From positions 215,588 through 279,587 of the forward strand of contig BSBK01003557.1 of NCBI GenBank assembly GCA_027943335.1: a stretch of 64,000 bases of DNA, in the 5' to 3' direction. This document shows, piece after piece, positions 11,901 to 22,999 of the stretch. A program made the position numbers and the translations under genes. The DNA comes from Chamaecyparis obtusa (lineage: Eukaryota > Streptophyta > Pinopsida > Cupressales > Cupressaceae). The notes under the pieces are model-generated. The model made no database searches. It was not told where the DNA came from and saw nothing but the letters and a program-made list of their open reading frames with translations. The number at the start of each line of letters is the position of its first letter. Positions within the stretch are counted from its first letter, which is position 1.

Positions 11901-13079
11901 GAGCCAAAAAACATCAATCTCCTCAAAAAAGTTCTATGCTGTTAAAGATAACCAATATTTGATATACAAACATCGTTGTTTGATATTCAAGGTAAGTTCA
12001 ATGGAAAAAATTGTTTCTTTTTGAGTTCATTTGGGAGGAACGTGATGTTATTAATTTTTTAACAGAATTCCACAAGGTATTCAACCATCTGAACAACTAA
12101 GCTATTGACCATGTCTAGATCATTGAAGGCTAATCAAAAAGCATAAAAATTGTTTTATTACTTCCATGAGCTCTCCTTGCTTAATGGCCCTCAATACAAA
12201 AAAATTTAAGTCCCTTATTTAGTGGCATTTTTTGTCCAAATGATAATAGACACTAGAAGATGGCGATAACATATCAACCTTTGAAAATCTACCATGGAAA
12301 CAAGAAAGAGCAATTCATGGTTTATGACTGCTACTCTCAACTGGACCTCCACAACAATGGTGACTTCAGAATTGCTAATGATGTATTTTCCATGTGCAAT
12401 GTAAGGCTATTGCAAGGGAATCCACTAAGAAGGTTGTGAAAAGAAGTAGAGGATCTAGTGAAGAAGCATGGTTCATTTTATCTCCAAGTTCTCAAATTCA
12501 TTGACATCCAAATTTTAGGGAGCACAGTATGTCCAAAGAAAATTCCTAGATTCCCATCTAACAAGCTAGAACTAATGGAGGTAAATGGTCCATTGACCCA
12601 AGAGCAATACACATTGGCATAAGTAGACTATAGAACCTTCATTGTTTCCATGGTTAATAACCAATCTATAGGGAAATCTGTTTCCCACAATTAACCATTG
12701 TTAGGCAAAAGAAATCTATTCTATTTTCCCTTCCTTGGATAGAAATGGAATCCCTTCCCAAATTTCCATTACATTTTCAAATCTTGCTATATGACCTAGT
12801 TGTTCAAGTTTGAACCATAACATTCTAGAAAGATGCTTCTACATATCAGTTGAAGACATGCTATCATATATTGATGATGATGCCAATATGGCCACACAAC
12901 ATTAAAGATATTTACAGTACTAATGAGCTATCAAGTTTAGCATATAAGATTAAGTGAAGATCAAACACTTCACAACTTTTGAGGAAATTCTTGGTGCAAG
13001 TATGGGTTAAGCTCTATGATAGAAGGATAGGGTGTTTTTGACCACCAAGCATTTAAAAATATTGACATTGGTGGCATTA
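11901..13079. other. Unassigned CACTA interior
   Basis: No named gene. The stretch could be the remainder of the decayed retroelement suggested by the knuckle at 11859, but no domain was recognised. Confidence 0.3.
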
Positions 13080-13290
13080 AAGATTCAGAACCGATAAGCA
13101 TTTTCATATCTGATATTCAGATTCTTAATCCAATATGCAAATTCACAATAAATATACAAATTCACATTTAACATGCAGACTCATACTAGTTTGCAATTTC
13201 ATATAGTTATGCAAGTTCATACCTAGTATTTAGATTATAACTAATATGAAAATTAGCATTTAGCATGCAGATTATGTTTTAACTAAGAGT
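13080..13290. repeat. Degenerate short tandem repeat (AATATGCAAATTCACAT-like)
   Basis: Phrases such as ATATGCAAATTCACA, ATACAAATTCACATTTA, ACATGCAGACTCATACTA and TTATGCAAGTTCATACCTA follow one another at about 25-28 bp. Copies have diverged strongly. A few more lie near 13430-13500. Confidence 0.5.
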
Positions 13291-13589
13291 TCTTCCACAT
13301 ATTGTGACACCTTTGAATAGGTTTGAGGTGAACTAGATTAAGACAGGCTAAGGTGCTATGATCTCCAAGTTTAATTTAAGAATAGACTAACTAAATACTA
13401 TTTCATATCAGAATGCATAGTTATTTGAGATACAAATTATGGATGATGTAATTAACAAGTAGATTCATATCCCCAATCAGAATTCATATCCAACACACCA
13501 CTATATTGATGACTCAAGTTGATATGATTTCAAATTGGTAGGTTGTTGTCCCAAGCATACAAACCTTAAAGTTCCACCCACACCAGGCA

Positions 13590-14480
13590 ACCTTTAAGGG
13601 AAAGAGTGCAAAAAGGACAGGCCCTAAATGAGGTGTGTGGGCTCAAATTTGTTAGATCAAGCCTAAATCTGAATAGGATAAGGCCTATAATGTGAAACAT
13701 GTGGACCCAAAAGCATACACTAGGCCCTATATCATCAAACATATGAGTCTTATGAAACTAAAATCAATGTAGATCCAAGCCTAAATTCAAATTCAAACCT
13801 AAGAACCTAGGTGCCATGGAATGACACCTAAATCTAGGCACAAAGTTCAATGGTGAGGCCCTAAATCCGAGCAAACATAGGCCCTAAATTTAACATATGG
13901 CCTTGAAAATTTAAATCAGACCTAAAGGCCAATTGCAAAGGCTTAAATGCAAAGCATGTAGGCCTCATTTTAATGAGGTAAGACCCAAATCTAGGAGAAA
14001 AATTCAATGAAGTATGACACCATAGTGAGGCGTGTAGCCTTGAGATTACAAATCAGACTTTAAATTCAAATAAATAAGACCTTGATCAGTCCTTACAAGG
14101 TATCATGTGGGCTTAAATCCATATTTCAGACCCTATTTTAATTTAAATTAGACTCCTTGGCCTAGAATCTAGGCACAAAACTTGAGATATAGACCTTAAA
14201 ACTCTAAACATCGACCCTAAATCAAGGAGGGTACAAGCTATCATGAGGCCCTAAATCTAGCCTCTACTACACTGAGTGGGCTCAATCAGGTGTGTGGATT
14301 TATATTTAATACAAGACCTCACAATTTTAAATGCAAAGCATCAAAGTCAATTCCCCATAGCCTCAAGTTTAACCACTAGAAGCCCAAACTTAATGAGGGG
14401 ATCCCTACATGGAGAAAATCGGTCCAATATGGAGGGCTTAAAATTCAAAATTTGAAGTGGCAAAAGGCCTACATTTATAA
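13590..14480. repeat. Degenerate repeat field (GGCCCTAAATC-like)
   Basis: The words GCCCTAAAT, GACCCTAAATC, AGGCCCTAAATCTAG and ATCTAGGCACAAA keep returning in a non-coding stretch of about 0.9 kb, mixed with GTGTGGGCTC and AAATCAGACC. Spacing is irregular, so it is not a clean satellite. Confidence 0.5.
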
Positions 14481-15348
14481 TGAAAGCTATGGATTCAATG
14501 TGAATGAGGTTTCCATTAAATATCTGATGGTAAATATTAAAATTTTGTAGCCTTGCAAGGAAATAAATTGATCCAAAAGGTCACATCTATATAAACAAGG
14601 CCATTTTTACACTTCAAAAGAAGTTTTTTCAAGCTGATTACAGGCACATCTGAAGTTTGAACCACCAAGGTAGAGATTTTTGAGTTTTATTGACTATTTT
14701 ATTGCAGAGCTGCATAAAGGAGATGGTGCAATTCAACCTACACCATTTCTTCTCCAAGATTTCATGCTATAGTTGGACTAATTTCAGACATTTACCAGTG
14801 AATTAGGGTCTGATAGCAGCAAATTAAGGTCTGATTACAACCACTTATCAACAAATTAATCTCTGATTGCAAGCCCTATCGATGTTTACCAATAAGAGGA
14901 CTTAGATTACAAGCATTTACCAGCAAATTAGAGTCTAATTCCAATCATCCCAGACATATTTAAGGCCTAAAATTTAATAAAATTAGTCCTATACTTGAAA
15001 TTTTGATCTTCTCACAACACTGTTGCTATTGTGGACAAAGATCTACAACCATTTCTAGAACTATATAGTTCTGTACCAAGCTCTCTTTCTGATATCTCAG
15101 TCAATTATTTTGTTAGTAGTGAAGTAAAGTTGAATTCAAAGAAGTGGTATGAGGTCTAGTATTAAAAAGTGATCAAATTTCTACATTTTTCATGCCATTA
15201 AAGTCCTAGGTTTTCTAATTTCAAAGTCTTCTATAAAATCTTCAAAGTCTAATTTTAGTACTCTAGCAAACATTAACTTTAGAATTTAATTTGTGTCTGA
15301 TAAAAATAAAGAGAAATCTGAATAAGGGTTGGTGTTGCAGGATTAAAC
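14481..15348. other. Unassigned CACTA interior
   Basis: No gene or clear repeat seen, apart from weak recurrence of ACCAGYRAATTAGRGTCTGAT-like phrases between 14790 and 14940. Confidence 0.35.
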
Positions 15349-15884
15349 ATGGAAAAAGGTGGTGAAAATTCAAAATCCAAAGCCAAAGCCAAGGAAAAGA
15401 AAGACCCATTAGAAAGGGAGAAGGAAGGAAATGAGAAAATAGAAAAAGGGTAAAGGAGCCAAAAATGTTGAAAGTGCTAAAGCACAAAGGTTCGCACAAT
15501 TGAAATCTGATACACAAGATATGACTCCTGAATCCAGTTTCACCTCTACATGGGAGAACATTGGCAATACCAATCTTGGCCCATTTGACATGAATCTAGT
15601 AAGGGACAGAATGTATAGAATCAACCAATCCAAAGAAATCAAGAAGATGATTAAGAATGGTATTTTATAGCCAGCAGTCTTCCCACCTACACATCAATGG
15701 ATAGAATTAGTCTTAGAGATGGCAAGAAACCACAATCCAACTACTAGACAAGTCCTCACACCAAAGGGAAATGTTGCAGTTCTAATTATAGCAGATGCCA
15801 TAAGGATTACTTTCGACATCCCATAAGAAGAAGGTGCAATGGTTTGTGCAAAGGCTAGTATAAGAAGGAGGAAAGTTGATGGAT
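15349..15884 (+). pseudogene. Unidentified protein-coding remnant, possibly gag-like
   Basis: An ATG at 15349 opens a Lys/Glu-rich stretch of 34 codons ending at TAA 15451-15453. In the next frame, from 15464, a longer protein-like reading follows with FTSTWENIGNTNLGPFDMNL, TAG at 15668, then FPPTHQWIELVLEM and RQVLTPKGNVAVLI, ending near 15884 after two more stops. Amino-acid composition and length between stops suggest former coding DNA rather than chance. The charged N-terminus would suit a retroelement gag or a transposon-associated protein, but I do not recognise the family. Confidence 0.45.
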
Positions 15885-16470
15885 GAGAAAGATAAGGAAT
15901 CAAGCAATGGAAATGTTCTTGATGTTGATTCAGAGATGTAAGATGCTACTAAAGATAGCAAAGAAGCAAGTCTTGAAGGGCTTGAGAGTGATGAGTCAAC
16001 TGTGGTAGGCACTATGTTGTTTCCTTTGGAGGAAGATAAGGGTAGTATGAAAGTTACTCCTATGACATCACATAGTGAGGGTAATGATGTGGCCATGGAG
16101 GTTGATGGGCCATGAAATGGATCAAGAGATTGTTTACTCTCCAAGCATGGAGGCATGGTATGTTGATGGTGTCAAGGAAGAGGAGTGTCTTTCGAAACTA
16201 GATTTATTGAATTTTTAGATGTATGCAAAAGTAGAGGTTCAAAACAAGAAGAGGAAGTTGTTGATGACCAACAAAGAGAAGAAGGTGTTCATGTTGCAAA
16301 GAGAAGTCAAGCCAAAAGTCAAGATCAAGGAGTGGGGGTTTGAACATGATGGAAAGAATCACACTACCACAATTTAACCATCACATAATGACATTAGCAA
16401 TTAAGAGGGAACATAGATCAGACCGTGACATGCATACAAGGATACAAACAAATGATTTTGAGATATAGAC
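15885..16470. other. Unassigned; contains duplicated segment
   Basis: No gene named. Bases 16401-16449 (TTAAGAGGGAACATAGATCA and beyond) are repeated at 17179-17224, and the following 16450-16535 repeats 17887-17974. Pieces around the Mpv17-like fragment have therefore been copied and joined. Confidence 0.5.
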
Positions 16471-16611
16471 CTGTGCAATCCAATCTCCCAAGGAATAGAC
16501 AACACCTGTTATCACCATCTATGCCAAAACAAGATTTTTCTTCAAGTCCTCTTCATATGCAGTCCAGTTATGCACAGGAGCATATCTGACAATCTCATAG
16601 AGGGTCCATCC
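16471..16611 (-). pseudogene. Mpv17/PMP22-like exon, duplicate copy
   Basis: Read on the minus strand, an acceptor TTTTCAG precedes 16611 and a donor GT follows 16471, leaving a 141-bp exon of 47 codons. It reads GWTLYEIVRYAPVHNWTAYE, a TAG where LAK is expected, then VVYSLGDWIAQ. This is the conserved N-terminal part of plant Mpv17/PMP22 proteins, small four-helix membrane proteins of peroxisomes, mitochondria or plastids. The splice sites remain intact although the frame is broken. A partial second copy of the same exon is at 17908-17976, in correct order with two later exons. Confidence 0.85.
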
Positions 16612-17510
16612 CTGAAAACAAAAGCACCATTTCAGTTTGAATATTGAATATATACAAATATAATGATGAAAGAAAAGTAGACAATCATACGCTCTCTGAT
16701 TTTGAGGTATAGAATAGCAAATATAAGCTGAAAAGTCAATCAAAAACATAAGAGACAAATCACACTTCAAGAAAGTACAAAAGGAAAAGCAAGATAAGTT
16801 CTTATCAAGCCACTGAAAAGCTTTCAGTATTTTAGATAAGACATCACAGGTATTTATTTGTATTCTGAAGCCTTGTTATAGAAATTTGTTTTTATTAATC
16901 CTCAGAATTAGTTAGCGAATCTTCTTCTTTCTTTCTAAATTCATGGATGATTCTATTTTTCTGTAGTAAATAGCATACATAACAGATAAACATGAAATCA
17001 GCAACAAATATCTACCTCTAAATACAACTCCAAATGAATGAATAAAAGAAGAAAATGATAATGTTGATTGGGTATCCAGTAAATTAAATAGTTTAATCAT
17101 GCAAATAGATGTGGATAGTGCACATCACAATGATGAGGAAATAATGCTAGTAGGGTAGTCACATACAAAGAGACCAGCTTAAGAGGGAACATAGATCAGA
17201 CCATGACATTCATACAAGGATAACAAGTAATTATAGTATGTTCAACTAGAGATAAGAGATAAACCAAGGCACCTACATGAAATAGTCATATATCAAGTGC
17301 AATAACATGATCAAGAGATGGTTTAATCATTAAGAGTCACAAGTACCAAGAAATAGAGCATCATGATTACATATGGAAAAAAGAGGTGTTACAGGTTTGC
17401 ATCACACATGCTTAAGGAAAAAGTTTCTAATACAACTGAAGAGAGCTATAATTAATATTGAAAATTAATCAAATGTAAGCAACATATGGCATTAATTTTG
17501 ATATTTTTAT

Positions 17511-17976
17511 CAAAGGTCACTTTTGCTGGCACCACCCACCAATCTTGGAAAGGAAATAGAGCCTGTATAACCATATTTGTTTGTCATACCCTTTTTGCTA
17601 GGAACTCAAAAATTATTCAAATTAAACAAGTATGAACTATAAGAGACTAAGAAAGAAGGCAAAGGTGTTACCTCACTAGGATGATAGTAATAATGAGACA
17701 AAGAACCATGAAGACTAAATCCAAGGAGACCAGATCTGAACATCTGGGTTTGATCAAATTCAAAAATTGGTTTGTCTTCATAGCACTGTCAAGTCAACAA
17801 CATGAGCATTATTTTGTGTCTAGAGTGTCATCAATGTTTTTAAATGTAGAATGAAATGGTTGTAAGTATGTATTTCTGCTGCATGCAAATGATTTTGAGA
17901 TACAAACCCGTGCAATCCAATCTCCCAAGGAATAGACAACACTACTTATCACCATCTTTGCCAAAATAGGATTTGT
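17511..17976 (-). pseudogene. Captured Mpv17/PMP22 gene fragment with introns
   Basis: Three exon pieces lie in the right order on the minus strand. The first, 17976-17908, reads NPILAKMVISSVVYSLGDW and is cut at its 5' side. The second, about 17788-17672, has acceptor TTGACAG, reads CYEDKPIFEFDQTQMFRSG then GSLSHYYYHPSE, and ends at a GTAACA donor. The third, from 17562, has acceptor ATACAG, reads ALFPFQDWWVVPAKVTFD, and is lost after about 17511. Introns of about 120 and 110 bp remain, so genomic DNA rather than cDNA was captured. The C-terminal part of the family, including its last membrane helices, is missing. It sits within the CACTA element; expression from it is not shown. Confidence 0.88.
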
Positions 17977-18256
17977 CATAAAGCGATGTTAGAATAGTTA
18001 CTAAAATGGTCATAAATTATGCTCTTATAGTAAAAGAATACATTGACATAAGAAAAAAACTACACAATATTAAAACATGACATTGTGCTTTAAAAAATAA
18101 AAAGGTACCTGTAACGACGAACTTCATTTTGACTTGCTAATTGGTTGTCACTATTAACTCTAAGCTTATCTTTAAAGTTTGAGCTTCACTTGGTTTCAAG
18201 AATAGTTCAATATTCTCTACTAAACAAGGCCAACCATGTGAAGGTGGAAGCTCATT

Positions 18257-18480
18257 CCCCCCCCCCCCCCCACCCCAACATCACTCTAAATTCCCCATTA
18301 ACATTTAATAACATTCATTCATTCATTCATCCATTTTTGAAATATAACATTCAATCATTATAATCACATGATAACATTCATTAACACATAAAATTCATTA
18401 ACACACAACATTCATGAATAATTCATTAACACATAAAAATCATTAACACACAACATTCATGAAGAATTCATTAACACATC
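18257..18480. repeat. Poly-C run and ATTCATTAACACA tandem repeats
   Basis: A run of about 16 C occurs near 18257-18272. From about 18300 the words ACATTCATTAACACATAAAA and ACACACAACATTCATGAA repeat with a period near 46 bp for roughly two and a half units. The block lies just past the end of the minus-strand gene that stops at 18557. Confidence 0.75.
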
Positions 18481-18556
18481 ATTCATCAACATTACTAGTA
18501 CAAAATTACATCCATTAAGACAACGTTCTTTCATTAGCAAAAAATGTTAATTAAAA

Positions 18557-20568
18557 TCATTTCTTTTTGGGTTTCTTGCTATTTTTTTTAATCATGTAAT
18601 TTCTAAGAGGAAGATCAATGTCCTCGTCATTCCCCTCATCTATTGATTCTAATTTCAATGCATGTCTCCTCCTCATCTGTTCAAGAACACGAGGGCCCTT
18701 TTCCAAAGGGGGGTCCGCTGCAATAACAACTACTTCATGAGTTAAATTCACACCATTTTATATTAGCGAGTTACAAGTATTTATTTAAGTAAAAGAACTA
18801 TAAATCAAAAAATTAATTTAAAAGAACAAAACATAGATTTTCTTTACCTGAATGTGCCACATGATCTACATGGTGATCAGTCTGAACATCCTCCGGTACT
18901 TGTTCAACATGACATGATTCTGTATCCTCTAAAATATACACAAAAAGGTTACACCAAGTTCAATTTAAGATGTTAAATTATATTAATAATTACATAATTA
19001 GTTTTAAATAGCAAATGAGCACCTCCATTGATAGTACGATGCACATAAGGGGCTTCATCATGCGGCATATGATCTGTGTCACGATTAAGAGGCTATATTG
19101 CAATGTCATGCACATTATTATCAAATAGATTGTTTCTCAAGTATTCAATTTCTAATATATTTTTTGGCATATTTACTTGTGCACATGATGAAGGAGAATC
19201 TTTGGTTGGGCCAGTGGAAGCTTGCCGTAGGCATTCAACCATGGCTTGATAGCCTTCCTTGAAGGCAATTTTTTTGTGTTCTGTTGTGGCCTCTAAATTA
19301 AATTCAGAGCCTTGCATTTTTTGATTAAACAAAATTATTTGCATTTTATAAATAATTTTTCTCTGCAATTCATTTACTACTACTTACAATTCGTGCTTTA
19401 ATTTTGAAATATCCACCAGAGCTAAGTTGGTGCTGCCCAATCTTTTGTAGCCTGGCCTTTGTTGCCTTTGATGTGTCCTACAACCTATGAAAAGTTTGAA
19501 ATATGTTAGATGATATAGATATAAAGATCACTAATTAGTGCATTATTACATTGTACTAGTAGTTAATACTATTGCATACCTTCTTCTCTCATTTTCTAGT
19601 TTAATTCCTCTTTGAGCATCCCCTTTCTCCTTTGCATCCAAAATGAACTCATTCCAATCCCTCACTGGAATAAAGGGAGGACGTTCGTACTTTGGGTTCT
19701 GGATGAGACTCTTTCTATATGATTCCCTCATAGTCTTAAGATGTTTGCAAGCTCTTTCTAAAATTTTCTTCTCGTGAAAAATATTATTACCAAACTCATG
19801 CTCTAAATCTTTAATAAGCTGATCTTTTAATTTTTTGTCTTGCAAGTTCCACCTTTTAAGAAAAAACACAAAATTGTTAGATATAGTAAAAGAAAAGACC
19901 CAAATGAAAGGAAAAATACTGTACCAATTAATGATATGAAAAAAAAATAGTGGAATAAAGTTAGTTCATTTATGGTGTTCCACCTTGTACGTATGGTGGG
20001 CCCAAATATATGCAGTTCGAGGTGATAAAGTGTCCTATAAAATGAATCATTTCCTACAAAAAATGTCATGGGATAATCAATCCAAAACTTGTTATGAATA
20101 GGTAAATGCATATTACAATATAAAAAATAATTATTTAAAGTACCTGGAAGCTTAGGACATTTTAAAGGCATCGATTCATTATCGTCAATCAACAATGACA
20201 TCTGCATAACTCCTGTGCTAGAAACACGGGTAGATCCAGGAAATGATGGTGAATTATCACCAATACATGTAATCTGATCTATATCTGGTGTACTAGATAG
20301 TGCTGCCAGTGTATCTCGTACTCCAAAAAAATAATCCACTATGTGATGCACCCAAGATTAAAGTACAAATTATCAAATCATAATTAACACAAAACCAAAT
20401 ATAGCAAAACAAGGATTTACCAGCTGGCATAGACCATGAAGGTGTCGATGTTTGCATGCCCCTTGTTGCTGACATTACACTCGACAATCTCAGATGGACA
20501 TTCGTCGACCTCCTAGGAGGAGTCTCCTGCACTTGATGACTTGAACAATACATTGTTAGCAAAGACAT
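18557..20568 (-). pseudogene. TNPA/Transposase_24-like accessory gene region
   Basis: Multi-exon coding region on the minus strand with well-formed splice sites. In order: VQETPPRRS (near 20535), YFFGVRDTLAAL (20342-20144), a Lys/Glu-rich block with HEFGNNIFHEKKILERACKH and YRKSLIQNPKYERPPFIPVR (19855-19577), KARLQKIGQHQLSSGGYFKI (about 19475-19391), then AFKEGYQAMVECLRQAS (19372-19094). A Lys-rich tail ends at TGA 18559-18557. The charged block followed by an H...G..F signature resembles plant Ptta/En/Spm accessory proteins, which bind the subterminal repeats. One TAG lies just after DNNVHDIAI at about 19092. Exon phases let it continue from the SET gene upstream; an independent start at 20568 is also possible. 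Confidence 0.6.
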
Positions 20569-20661
20569 TTTGAAATAATAAAAGTAAGAGTTAACTTAAG
20601 AAGTTTTTGAATGTTCCAAAGAAAAATTCATTGTAACTTGTCAACTAAAGGATTATTTTAC

Positions 20662-22394
20662 CTGAGATGGCCGGACCTCTACTAGTACCAGCCTCACCGC
20701 GTTGTCCTTGACCAGGTTCTAAATCAGTTGCCAAAAATTCCTGTAAAAAGAACACATATTACATAATTTACTTCACAACATAAAAGAGTATAAAATATAA
20801 ACCTTTATTGAACTTTTGTTATAACTAAAGGTTCATTACTGCTTACTTCATAATGATGTGCTTGCGCTTTCAATTCAGATAGCCTCTTCAGCATCTCCTC
20901 AATTGGAATATTTGCTTCATCCAAAATTCTCATTATTTCTAAATTGATTTTTTTTAATTTTTCCTCAACATAATTGTTACATTAGGCATTTCTGTGATAT
21001 CATCATCAGAAGGGGTAGCTATTCCTCTGTACTTACTATAGGTGCTTTTCCCCTATCCTGAACATCAAATTATGATAGGAATATCAGTAAAACTATCATA
21101 AAAACTCCAAAACTGTAAATAAAATAACATAATAATATAACATTTTTCAACTATCTAATTTGTAAAATTTCAATAAGGTTTACCCTTGCTGAAGAATGGG
21201 TGGGAGGAGCATCCTCATAGCCTCTATCATGTGCAGGATCCATATCATCCTGTGACAAAGATTAAATATAAAAACTTCAATGAACTGAAAGTAATAGACC
21301 TAGCAAAAAAGAAATTATTAATAAAATGGTATATAGTACTTACCACCCTCATGATAGTAACTTTGTTTGTATCTATGTGATTTAAATGGTAATCTATTAG
21401 CAGTTCTTCCCCTGCACTTATTGATTTTATCGCACATACAAAAACTTGATTCCCCTCACGCACCTCAAATATGCAATTAGGTTGCTTATTAGTTGAGGAA
21501 GGTTGCGTACTATTTATAAAACCCACAATATTACCTGTTTCTTTTGGTCTCCCATCAATGTACATTGTAAATCTTTTAGTTTGATCATTTTCTTTCCATT
21601 GTATATAATTAGCTGATAGTGCATACCTACGGATACTTTTTTTATATTGAACAATCTGCATCCAATCATTGTAATTGTAACACGGACCGACATACTTGAA
21701 CAATTCAACAACTTTTTTGTAACATACCTTTATCCCATCCATGGAAAATAGGCCCAAACCATGTAATAAAGATGGAGCAATGTGATATATCCTCTCATTA
21801 ACACAAAAATCAGTGTTAATTAGAGGTAGCTCATTGGGTACCCATTCTTTCTCAATGTGTGTATCGAAAGGGCACATTGATGTTGCCTTTGGTCTCATCA
21901 TCATAAGAACTTGACCCCCCATTAGCAAGGAAAAATTGCATGCATTTATCAAATTTTTTTCTAATCTTTTGACCTCTAGTTGATCTCCCTATTTTAGTCA
22001 TACTACATGTAGAACTTTCATCTAGCATTCCCTCATTTCCCTCATTCGATGTAGATAGATTTGACAAGTACCTATTTGGTGGGTCCTGCAATCCATCAAA
22101 TGAGATATTGTCACGTCCCTGCTTCAAATAGAATTTTGATAATATTTAAATAATATATATAGAATAATCAAGTCGTGACCCATACGTACGGTTCTTCTTT
22201 GTCTATATGTGGGAGATATAAAATGTACTAAGTTGAAAGTGATTATACAATTATATTTCTATATGGTTCTTCTTTGTCTATATATACATTATATGATTAT
22301 ATAATATGTCTATTTATAGCATACATGCTCAGTGATAAACAAGAAGAATATAAGAAAATTATGTCTATTTATTGACTTATACTTGCTGATCCAT
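20662..22394 (-). pseudogene. SET-domain protein gene in the CACTA element
   Basis: A short first exon (MDQQ, 22394-22383) joins in phase to an exon from 22118. That exon begins GRDNISFDG and, after a one-base frame change between 21952 and 21855, encodes a SET domain. Its parts are SLLHGLGLFSMDGI, VELFKYVGPCYNYNDW, GNIVGFINST, PNCIFEV and CAIKSISAGEELLIDYHLN. SET domains transfer methyl groups to lysines; the usual NHS triplet reads NST, but the GEEL..DY motif is kept. Later exons give DDMDPAHDRGYEDAPPTHSS (21249-21184), a coiled-coil region with EMLKRLSELKAQAHHYE (to about 20850, with frame changes) and FLATDLEPGQGQRGEAG (20742-20662). The gene starts 412 bp below the transposase stop, the position of the accessory gene in En/Spm. 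SET identification is good; activity is unknown. Confidence 0.75.
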
Positions 22395-22806
22395 GTCACT
22401 ATGCACGATCCACGCCAAAGGGGTTAAATTTCCTACATATGTTAATCATTTATCTTAAGTTAGCTAAAAATTACATGATACGTATGCTACAAATAACTTA
22501 GAAGACAACATGAACAATATGCAACATCGTAAATATGAACAAATTTACCTTATATATGGAATGCAAGATCGTCAATAGAAGGGGTGATGATGTCTGTAGT
22601 CAATTGCCTATTTGCAAAAAGGGTGATAATCAAACACAATATATACATGTATTAGCAGCAATTAATTGAGCATCGTAAGCAAAACATTGGTAATTATAAA
22701 TCACATATGTTGTAGTAATCATTAGAATTGAACACAATAAATATGTAATCATTATAATTGAAATCAATAAATCATGTCAATCATTTCATTGATCATTTCA
22801 ATCATG

Positions 22807-22965
22807 TCATTGATCATCTTCTTCTTCTTCATCATCATCATCATCGTCGTCGTCGTCGTCATCGTGATCATCATCATCATCATCATCACCACCACTATCA
22901 TCATCACCATCATCGCCATCATCATCACCATCATCATCACCATCATCACCATCACCACCACCACC

Positions 22966-22999
<34 letters not shown>

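Noticed and set aside
15782..16156. Ser-rich minus-strand frame of 124 codons
   Set aside because: Antisense to the plus-strand remnant at 15349-15884 for part of its length, no recognisable domain, and composition expected from the AT-rich strand.
20293..20568. Independent start of the TNPA-like gene at ATG 20568
   Set aside because: Not excluded, but an acceptor at TTCAAGTCATCAAG gives an in-phase join from the exon ending at 20662, so I do not assert a separate gene.
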